From: Nostoc indistinguendum CM1-VF10
GTDB lineage: Bacteria > Cyanobacteriota > Cyanobacteriia > Cyanobacteriales > Nostocaceae
Reading direction: 5' to 3'
DNA length: 32,204 nucleotides
NCBI GenBank assembly: GCA_019359215.1
Contig: JAHHHS010000083.1
Location: 1 to 32,204 of the forward strand
Position numbers and translations under genes: made by a program. The notes beneath the pieces were generated by a model, which worked only from the letters and a program-made list of their open reading frames with translations, did not search any database and had not been told where the DNA came from. Below, piece after piece: positions 9,185 to 18,200 of the stretch; the first letter of the stretch is position 1; each line of letters starts with the position of its first letter.

Positions 9185-9866
9185 TCAGGTAAATAGACCA
9201 CAGTGGTTGAACCAACCGAAGGCATCATCTTCGGTAATGTAGTTGAGAGCAAGAGCCATTGCTTGGTCAAGTGATGCCAATGTGCGTGCTTCAGAGGAAC
9301 GGAGAAATTGCTTGAGTTTCGACCAACACAGTTCTATGGGGGATAAATCGGGAGAGTAGGGGGGCAAAAACTTGACTTTAGCACCAACGGATTCAATTGC
9401 AACTCTTACACGTTCAGCATGATGAACTTTAAGATTATCCATGACCACGATTGCCCCTTTCCACAACTGAGGCGCTAAGACTTGAGTCACATAAGTCAGA
9501 AATACTTCAGTATTTGTACTTTCTGGCACAGTCATTGCTGCAACAAGTCCATCGAGGTTTAAAGCAGCAATCAAAGAAACGTTCCCACCCTTACTTTTGG
9601 GGATACTACCAACTGCTCGTTCGCCATCCAAGGCTCTGGCAAATAGGCCGCGCAGCGATTGATAAATTCAATCCCGCTTCATCGACAAAGATTAAGTTTC
9701 TGACATCAATTTTATCTAACCAACGACGATAGTCATGCCTTAACTCTTGTACTCTTGGGGTATCTTGCTCACTAGCATAAAGACTTTTTTTTTACACGTA
9801 AGCCTAATTTTTCTACCGCACGATGCATTGTTGTGATACTGACACTAATCCCTGTGCATTCTGCAT
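9185..9866 (-). pseudogene. IS630-family transposase, 5'-truncated and frameshifted
   Basis: A DDE_3 transposase. Three frames are needed. RYAECTGISVSITTMHRAVE leads to a run of nine A residues (9785-9793), after which the frame shifts to SLYASEQDTPRVQELRHDY, WLDKIDVRNLIFVDEAGLNL. Near 9650-9656 it shifts again to LFARALDGERAVG, then VVMDNLKVHH and PPYSPDLSPIELCWSKLK to the stop at 9185. The D, D and E catalytic residues (FVDEAG, VVMDN, SPIELCW) are present. The N-terminal helix-turn-helix region is missing, and the break is fused to an NRPS A domain. The poly-A site could be a programmed frameshift of a kind seen in some IS630 elements; the second shift and the truncation make the gene dead. 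Confidence 0.85.
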
Positions 9867-11467
9867 AGCGCGCCAGCTTTGAGAATGCCCAGGAGTCCGA
9901 TGACCATCTCGAGGGAGCGTTTGACGCAAAGTGCCACCGATACCTCCGGTTGTACTCCCAGCCTTTGCAGGTGATGGGCTAGTTGATTAGCACGAGCGTT
10001 GAGTTCAGCGTAGGTTAGTTGCTGGTCTTCAAAAACAACCGCAATGTTGTTGGGTGTGCGTTCTGCTTGTTCTTCAAACAGGTGGTGGATGCACTTGTCT
10101 TTTGGGAAATCGGTTTGCGTGTTGTTGAAGTCGATGAGCAGTTTCTGGCGATCGCTACGCTTTAGAATCTCTAACTCATTGACTGTGGCTTCTGGGTTGT
10201 TGGCGGCACTTTCTACCAAAGTCTGAAATTGTCTTGCTAGGCGTTTGATATCCTCTACACAGAATAAGTTGGTGTCGTAGTGAAACTCTGCGATGAGAGA
10301 CTCTTCTCTACGCACACAGGTGAGCTTCACCTTGAATTGATCAAAACAGATGTATTGGTTGTAAACCGAAAATGAAACCCCGCCAGCGCAATTATTGTCA
10401 GGCCATTCCTCGAACTCGAAACTAATTGGAAATTTTACAATATTACCATCTGATCCTGTGCTTTCTTTCCATAGAAAATATTCCTGCCATTTGTGAGTAT
10501 TGCGTATAGCCTCACTAATCTGCGAAAAGACTTCAGGAAATTTCAAGTACTTATTAAAAGTACAACGAATCGGCAGCCATTTAGCAAGCAGCCCCAACAC
10601 CCCATGCAGTTCTTCATATTGTCTGCCACTGTAGACAGTGCTGATGACAATCTCTGGTTGTCCTGTGAGCCGCCAAAGCAGTGTCTGCCAGGAAGCGAAC
10701 AAGAACTCAGCAATTGTGATGTTATGTAGAGTAGCGATCGCTTCGCTCTTCGCAACTACATCTGGATAAATCCTCAAAGCGTGAACATCGGGTTCAAATC
10801 TTTTTTGTCCACAAGGCTTGCCCTCAAAAGGAATGGTCAGAGGATGTTGCGCCCAGAGGTCTTGCTGGCGCCAGTACGCTCTTCCAGTCTCTGCGTCCTC
10901 TCCCTCTAGTATTTTATTCTGCCATTCAGAAAATTGGATGTATTGTATTGGTTCATCAGACAATTCTTCGCTCTTTAAACATACCGCATAGGCATGGCTG
11001 ATTGCTTGAACCAGATTCTTGAGCGTCCAGCCATCCGCACACAGCGATGGCAGGCTAACAAGCAAAATATGCTGGTGGGCTGACAGAGTAAGCAGGGATG
11101 AACGCAAGAGTGGACCTTGCTCAAAGTTGAAAATAAAGCGTTTCTCTTCCTGAAACAGTTCCTCGATTCTGGCTTCCTGTTCGCTCAAATCCCAATCACT
11201 CAGATTGACGTTGTGCCATGATGGCGTGCTGCTATCAGCTATAACTTGAATGGGTATTTTTATTCCAGATCGCCGATGAAAGGTCGTGCGGAGAATTTCA
11301 TGTCGATTGACAACTCTCTGTAAAGCTTCTTTTAGGACTTCTCCCTTGAGTTTACCTTCAAGCAGAATGGCACATTGGGTGCGATAAGCGAAGCCATCTT
11401 GTTGTAACGACCAAAGACGCTTTTGCTGCGGGGAGAGCCGAAATCCCTCAATAATTTGATTTTGCAT
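9867..11467 (-). pseudogene. NRPS truncated in its first A domain (C*-A fragment)
   Basis: It starts with ATG at 11467 and is clearly a paralogue of the Gln/Ser NRPS: both begin M-x-N-x-IIxGFxLSPQQKxLW. A condensation-like domain (about 1-430) has PSLCADG (residues 140-146) where HHxxxDG is expected, so the catalytic His is lost. The adenylation domain follows (AVVFEDQQLTYAELNARANQ, SLEMVIGLLGILKAG) but stops at core motif A2, where the sequence passes into IS630 at about 9867. ATP-binding and specificity residues, the T domain and everything beyond are missing, so no substrate can be predicted. The eight residues after LKAG are transposon sequence. It cannot load an amino acid. Confidence 0.88.
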
Positions 11468-11488
11468 TGATTGTTCCCATACCTCTTT

Positions 11489-11529
11489 TTGTCCGTAGTC
11501 CGTATTCTGTTATTTGTTGTCCGTAGTCC
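11489..11529. repeat. Short intergenic direct repeats
   Basis: TTGTCCGTAGTCC occurs at 11489-11501 and again at 11517-11529, followed by AACTGACCACTGAC. Short repeats of this style are common between genes in filamentous cyanobacteria. They fill most of the 94-base gap between the hydroxylase gene and the truncated NRPS. No function can be assigned. Confidence 0.6.
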
Positions 11530-11561
11530 CTTGCAACTGACCACTGACGGTTGAATGCTTA

Positions 11562-13958
11562 CTAGATGCCTTTGCTACGAATCATTTCTCCCATCGTTAC
11601 CATAATCTTGCGTGTGCCTACATAGGGATTGTGCCCGTGCGCGATCAGCATATTGTCCAGCATCAGCACGTCCCCTTGCTGCCAAGAGAAACTGATCGTG
11701 GCTTCCTGATAAGCTGCCCGGATTTTCTCCATCACAGAGTCTTTAATGGGAGAGTGATCGCCCCAGTAGGCATGGCGCGGCAGGTTGTCCTCTCCAAACA
11801 AAGACAACAGGGATTCCTGAACTGCCGATTCCAGGCAGGATACGTGGTGCAACTGGATCTGGTTGAAAAATACCATCTCACCTGTTTTTGGATGCTTGGT
11901 GATTGCCGGATTTACCTTGCGGGTTCTTAGACCATTGCCTGAGAGCCACTCAAAATCGATTGTAGCCTCGCGGCAATATTCCTCGACCACATCTCTATCA
12001 GTGGTGCGAAAAAACTCCTGCCAACTCACGTCCAGACCCTTAATGTAATTGCGGACATACATAACTTGCTTTTGCTGGAATTGCTCTCTGAGCTTTGGGT
12101 CGATGAGCTGGTAAACTTTCCGACAGTCCACAATCGGCGTTTCGCCACCCTGCTGCGCCGATTGCACACAGAAAAACCAAATTTTCAGGGGCCAACGGTG
12201 CAAGTGAGAACTTTCATTGTGGAACAGAATAGCTTGGTCGGGCGGGTAAGAGGTGGAGCCATAGACTTTGCCACTGGTCTCAGCACGCGGCAAGCCGCCA
12301 TACTCAGCAAACAACTCTGGGCAAATAGCCTGAGCAAGATTTTCAAACGCAGACACGGAATTGAGATTGAAGCTCCGAAACAGGATAGCGCCATGCTCTA
12401 GCAACTTGGTTTCTATAAATTCCCGGTTGCCTTGTGCCCATTCGACTAAATCGAGATCGTCAACATCGGGTTGTACCACCAGAGGGAGTGTTTGCCCAGG
12501 CTGTAGATAATCTGTCTTGATCAATTGTCCTTGTGGCAGGCTCACAGCCTTGGGCTTAATATACATGAACTTCTTGAGCTTGCCCTCTTTGTGTTTTACT
12601 TCTTCCATGATATGTTTCTGCTTTTCAGCTTCAGTGAGCATTTTTAGACTGTTTATTCGGGCATCGGGCTGCGTCACAATGCTGCCTAGCAGCGTCTCAA
12701 AATGCCCCGATATGCGAGTGATAGTGGTGGGGTCGAAGAGGTCGGCGTTATAGTTCCAGGTCGCAACAAGTCCCTGCTCTGTTTCTTTCATTAATAGAGC
12801 CAAATTGAACTTAGACGTTCCATTGTCGATCTCAAGGGGAGTCAGGGTCAGATCCGGAAGCTCCAAGGCAGGCATCGGAGCATTCTGGAGAACGAACAAG
12901 ACCTGAAATAGTGGCGTATGGCTCAGATTTCGCTCGGGCCGCAGGGCCTCTACCAGCTTCTCGAAGGGCAGATCCTGATGATCGTAGGCCCCTAGGGTGG
13001 TTTCGCGAACGCGTTTGAGAAGTTCGGTGAATGAGGGATTGCCTGACAGATCGGTGCGCAACACCAAGGTGTTGACGAAAAAGCCAATCAAGTTCTCGAT
13101 CTCTTGGCGGTTACGGCCTGCGATGGGGGTTCCGATCGCAATGTCCGTCTGCTCCGAATAGCGATACAGCAGAACCTTGAAGACCGCCACCAGCAACATG
13201 AATGGCGTGACCTCTTTGTGGCGGCACAGCGCCTCCAAGCGTTTGGTTAACTCCGGAGACATCCGGAAACCGTATCTCGCGCCTCGATAGCTGACCGGAA
13301 CCGAACGGGGACAATCTGTCGGCAACTTCAGCACGGGCACGCCTGCGAGTTTCTTTTTCCAGTAGGCTAACCTTTCCTCCAGAGCTTCATCCCGCAGCCA
13401 CTGTCGCTGCCAGACGGCGAAATCACCATACTGAACGGACACCTCTGCAAGCGGAGACGGCTGACCCGCACGAAAAGCGCCATACAGTGTCGCAACTTCT
13501 TGAATCAGAATACCCGTCGACCAGTCGTCAAAAGCAATATGGTGTACGTTAACCAGAAGCATATGCTCCTCTTCGCCGAGACGGAAGAGCTGGCAGCGAA
13601 ACACGGGACCTCGCTCCAGATCAAAGGGTTTCTGAGATTCCTCTTTCGCAAGCCGGACGAACTCTGCTTCCCGCTTCTCTTGCGCGAGATCGTCCAGAAC
13701 CGTAACAGGCACTTCAAAGGCGAAATCGACGATGATACTCTGCGTCGGTCTGCCCCCCACCTCCAAAAATACCGTTCGCAGCACTTCGTGACGCCGCATG
13801 ACCTCTCTCAGGCTCGCCTCCAGGGCGTTCACGTCCAGCGCGCCAGTCAGCCGAGTTGCAGCCGGAATGTTATACGCGGTGTTGCCCGGATCCAGCCGAT
13901 CCAGAAACCACAGACGCTGCTGCGCGAAGGAAGATAACAGTTGTCCATCCCGTGGCAC
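11562..13958 (-). CDS. Condensation domain fused to SyrP/TauD-type Fe(II)/2OG dioxygenase
   Basis: Residues 1-440 form a condensation domain starting at its first core motif (SFAQQRLWFLD); its active-site motif is HHIAFDD (139-145), with both His present but Asp for the final Gly. From about residue 451 (an internal ATG at 12608) a TauD/TfdA-family oxygenase follows, like those that beta-hydroxylate carrier-bound amino acids (SyrP, AsnO). Its iron ligands appear as H580-x-E582 in FHNESSH and H774 in IAHGHNP, with R783 for 2-oxoglutarate. No A or T domain is present. The GTG at 13958 is the first plausible start but has no obvious ribosome-binding site. The frame begins at the scar of a deletion, so the C domain was probably internal to a larger NRPS and may no longer be translated efficiently. 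The oxygenase could restart at 12608. Confidence 0.82.
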   Translation of the reverse strand: MPRDGQLLSSFAQQRLWFLDRLDPGNTAYNIPAATRLTGALDVNALEASLREVMRRHEVLRTVFLEVGGRPTQSIIVDFAFEVPVTVLDDLAQEKREAEFVRLAKEESQKPFDLERGPVFRCQLFRLGEEEHMLLVNVHHIAFDDWSTGILIQEVATLYGAFRAGQPSPLAEVSVQYGDFAVWQRQWLRDEALEERLAYWKKKLAGVPVLKLPTDCPRSVPVSYRGARYGFRMSPELTKRLEALCRHKEVTPFMLLVAVFKVLLYRYSEQTDIAIGTPIAGRNRQEIENLIGFFVNTLVLRTDLSGNPSFTELLKRVRETTLGAYDHQDLPFEKLVEALRPERNLSHTPLFQVLFVLQNAPMPALELPDLTLTPLEIDNGTSKFNLALLMKETEQGLVATWNYNADLFDPTTITRISGHFETLLGSIVTQPDARINSLKMLTEAEKQKHIMEEVKHKEGKLKKFMYIKPKAVSLPQGQLIKTDYLQPGQTLPLVVQPDVDDLDLVEWAQGNREFIETKLLEHGAILFRSFNLNSVSAFENLAQAICPELFAEYGGLPRAETSGKVYGSTSYPPDQAILFHNESSHLHRWPLKIWFFCVQSAQQGGETPIVDCRKVYQLIDPKLREQFQQKQVMYVRNYIKGLDVSWQEFFRTTDRDVVEEYCREATIDFEWLSGNGLRTRKVNPAITKHPKTGEMVFFNQIQLHHVSCLESAVQESLLSLFGEDNLPRHAYWGDHSPIKDSVMEKIRAAYQEATISFSWQQGDVLMLDNMLIAHGHNPYVGTRKIMVTMGEMIRSKGI

Positions 13959-13975
13959 GGGAACGATTCCCAGAA

Positions 13976-15196
13976 TTCCGCATGGTATTCAAACTGTCCC
14001 CGAATCGCCCCCGCATCTTCGGTAAGATGCAGTGTTAAAACGTAATCCGAAACCTGCGTTTCTATCTCTCGTTCGCTCAGGCAGAGTCCGGGCAGTTGTA
14101 GCGGAGATACGGGCGGATTGTGGTAGATAAATAATACCTGCGACAAAGCCTTTCGTCCCGGGTCATCAGAATCAGGAAACAGAGCGTCCGCCAGTTGCTC
14201 CGGAGATACCTCCTGGTGATCGTAGGTTTCCATAACCACGTGGCCAACCCGCTGAAGCAGTTCCAGGAATGCGGGATTGCCGGAAAGATTTGTTCTCAGG
14301 GGCAGGTTTTTGACGAAAAACCCAATCAGACCGTCTAGTTCACGCCGCCTGCGACCGGAAAAAGAAGAACAGATTACCATATCGTCCTGATCGGTACAGC
14401 CGTAGAGCAGCACCTTAAAGGCGACCAGGAGCGATATATATAGGGTGACGTTTTCGCGACGACTCAGCGTTTTGAGACCTTCCGTCAAATCCTCTGATAT
14501 CGTGAACGAATGGTATGCGTTCACGGGGCTGAAAGCCTTTGAGCCGGGATGTTTCAAGGGCAGATTCAAAAGGGGCGGATTGCTTCCCAGGCGTCTCTTC
14601 CAATAAGCAAGTTCCGCGTCCAGCACCCGGTCCCGCAGAAAGCCTCTTTGCCAGCAAACATAATCGGCGAATTGAAACGGCAGATCAGGGAAGGCAGCCG
14701 CCTTCCCTGTGCACCGAGACTCGTAGAAAGCAAATACTTCCTCGATCAATGTGCCCACAGACCAGCCGTCGGAGATCATATGATGTAAATTAAGCAGTAG
14801 GATGTGTTCTTCCGAACCCAGGCGAAAGAGCGTAAAGCAGAACAGCGGACCCCGCTGGAGGTCGAATGGGAAACGAGATCTCTCAACGCTCAGTTGCAGA
14901 AAGTGTGATTCCCGATCCTCTTCGCTCAGGTGGCTCAGATCCACTACCGCAAAGAGCAGCGATTGCTTTTGGGTAACAAGCTGAACTGGTTCCCCTTCCT
15001 TTGCCGGAAAGACGGTTCGCAGGGCTTCTTGGCGTTCCAGAAGTTCCTCTAAGACCCGTTGCAATGTTTCCAGATCCAGTTTCCCTTTGAATTGAATTGC
15101 TCCCGGTATGTTGTAGACGGGACTGCCGATTTCGTGCCGATAATTTTTCCACATACGCAACTGAGAATGCGAAAGTAGCAATCTCTGGCGTTGCAT
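13976..15196 (-). pseudogene. NRPS condensation domain, 3' end lost at C/C junction
   Basis: It starts 27 bases after the PKS/NRPS stop and should take its donor from that protein. It is a normal condensation domain with HHMISDG (138-144) and the later motifs SGRRRRELDGLIGFFVKNLPLR and YDHQEVSPEQLADAL. It is recognisable to IRGQFEYHAE (residue 407), where YNxxLFD would continue. There the sequence jumps, out of frame, into VPRDG-LLSSFAQQRLWF, the linker and first motif of the next condensation domain. The residues read on to the stop at 13847 are out-of-frame sequence. In a working NRPS an A and a T domain lie between two such C domains; both are absent. Adding that the T domain is gone, this subunit cannot extend a peptide. 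Confidence 0.82.
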
Positions 15197-15223
15197 AAAT
15201 GCGGGATGAATTGGCGGGTGAAA

Positions 15224-18200
15224 CTATTGGTAATTCGTTCTAAATTGGGCGAAATCATCCCATGATTCAGCAACGCCCAATCTCTCTTCGCTTGGAACTT
15301 TTTTCAGAGGTAGCGCTTCCGTGGTTTCTTCGTCCGGCAGGGCTCCCAGGGTCTCCGCCAATCCGACAATCGTGGGATTCTCGAAGAAGTGACTCAACGG
15401 CAGGTCTATTTGAAATGAATCACGAATGCGGGAGATAACTTTCGTGGCCAGCAGGGAATGCCCGCCCAGATCGAAGAAATTCGCATGAATCCCTATGCGC
15501 TCTACTGCCAGTACTTCTGTCCAAATTTTAAGCAGCGTGGCTTCCGCAGAGGAGCGCGGGGCCACGTATTCTGCTGGTTCCCCTTTCGATCTATCCGGAA
15601 CTAGTAGAGAATTGCGGTCCAGTTTGCCGTTCTGGTTGGTCGGCAGAGCGTTAAGGATAACGATAGCGGAGGGAACCATGTATTCGGGCAGGTGTTCTTT
15701 GAGATAATTCCGCAGATACTTAATGAAAAAATCACTCTCATCGTGGGCATCGGCGGAATTGTTTGCCTGGTTGCTCCATGGATGCGATGAACCAGGCAGG
15801 CTGGAAAAGGCAAGCTCGGTCGAAGGATCAGAGTTTTTAACCACATATGCCGTTAAACCCTTCTCGCCCGCGCTGTATTCCTGAAGCACGACGGCGGTCT
15901 CCCGAACATGAGAGTTTTCCAGAATAATTGACTCTATTTCGCCGATTTCCACGCGAAAACCACGTATTTTCACTTGATGATCCAGACGACCCAAAAATTC
16001 AATTGTGCCGTCCGGCAGAAAACGCGCCAGATCACCGGTTCTGTAAAGGCGTTCGCCAGGCTTTTTGCTGAATGGATCAGGTATAAAAACCTTTGCGGTC
16101 TGAACGGGATCACCGAGATAGCCGCGTCCGACTCCGATTCCCCCCACGCACAATTCGCCAAGCACTCCCACTGGCGTCGGTTGCAGATTGCGATCCAGGG
16201 TATAAAGTTTGGTATTACATACTGGCTTTCCAATCGGAACGTTCACCCTTTCCAACGGTAGCCGGCGATCAATCACGAAGTGAGTAACATCGTCCGAACA
16301 TTCGGTTGGACCATAGGCATTCATCATGGGAATCTGCGGGAACAAAGCGAGCCAGCCTTTGCACAAATCCGGCGGCAGAGCCTCTCCCGTTACTAGGAGC
16401 CACCGCAGAGCAGCCAACCGTGGCTTCGCCGTATCGTGGGCGAATTTTTCCAGCATGGCCCGCAGCAGAACGGGAACGGTCTCGAAAATCGTGATCGAAT
16501 GCTCCTTTAGAAGGCGGACCAGCCTGGCTGGATCGCGGGAAATTTCGTCTTCGACCACGTGAACGGCGGCACCCACGATCAAGGCTGCAAGAAACTGCCA
16601 TACGGAGATGTCAAAGTTCTGCGATGCCGTCTGGGCGATGACATCGTTTCCGGAAATCCGCAAATCATGGATCTTGGCAAACAGATGATTGATCATCCCG
16701 GCATTTTCCAGCATGGCGCCCTTTGGTCTGCCGGTTGAGCCGGAGGTATAGATCACATAAGCCAGATGGCAGGATGTCTGACGCTGAGGCGGATTTGTTG
16801 CTGTTTGTTTCTTGCTCAGCTTTCGCTTGAGAAGCGTATCCAGCTCCAGTACGATCAGTTCGTTTTCCAGTTCCTTCGCACTATCTGACTGTTCGAGATG
16901 ATCCAGATACTTGCTCGCCGCAAGCACAACGCGAGAACGGCTCTGGTGAAGAATTTGACGAATGCGTCCGGGCGGCTGGATTGGATCCAGCGGCAGCCAG
17001 GCTCCTCCAGCTTTAAGTATGGCAAGCATCGCCGTTAAAAAATCGATACCCCGGTCTGCAAGGATTATTACAATCACATCGGGGCCAACTCCTTGCTCTA
17101 TCAAAATTTCGGACAGATGGTTGGCCCGCCGGTTTAACTGGTCGTATGTTAGCTTTTTATTCTGGTATATGACGGCGATCGAATCGGGGGTCTGCGTTAC
17201 CTGGCTCTCAAACAGCTCCTGATAGCAGCGGTTCACTGGCACATCCAGCGCGGTATGATTCCATTCCTCAAGCACCTGTCGCTTCTGCACATCGCTCATG
17301 AGGCTGATCTCCGAAAGCCGCACCATGGGCCTGGCCACCATATCCTCCAGCAGGCTCTGAAAGTAATCCATCCAGCGCCTGGCGGTGGCGGCTTCGAAAA
17401 GATCAGCGCTGTAATCAATATCAACCAGCAGATCATCTCCCAGTTGAGTGATATTCAGGGACACGGCATAGTTAGCATAGCGTACGGGCGATGTCATAAG
17501 AGCAGTCTGCAGCTCATGCATTTCTAAAGCGCAGTTCGGACGCTCCAGGTTGAAGCTGGTCATAAAAAGCGGAAACTGGGCTATGCCGCCGGGGCGGTTA
17601 AGCTTTTCTATCAATCGTGCAAAGGGATAATCCTGATGTTCATAGGCTTGCAGAAGCTGTTGCTTTACTCCGGCCAGATATTCCGTAAAAATGGGGTCAT
17701 TGTTCAGTGTGCTGCGAATCGGCACATGATGGACACAGTAGCCCATTATGCTTTCGCTTCCTTCAAAGGTGCGACCGGAGACCACGAAACCAACAACGAT
17801 GTCATCCTGATCGGTCAGGCGATGCAGCAATACTAGGTAGGCTGCGTAGAGGAGCATGAAAAGTGTTGCTCCCTGTATCCGGCTTAACACTCGCAGGTTC
17901 TGGGAAAGTTTTTCAGGCAGCTTTCGGCTGTGTCGCGCTCCCCTGTGGGGCAACATAGCGGGGCGCGGTCGGTCCGTCGACAGGTTCAGGACGGGAATTT
18001 CCCCGGAGAACTGTGCCAACCAGTAGGCCTCATCTTCTTTGCTCTTCGCACCACGGTTGTATTCCTCCAGCCAGCGTAGATAATCGCGGTACTGCCATGG
18101 CGATTCCAGTTTACAGGCTTCGCCGTGGCATTGCGCATTATACAGGCGACTTAATTCTTGAAATAGAATCCCGACCGACCAGCCCTCGAACACAGAAAGG

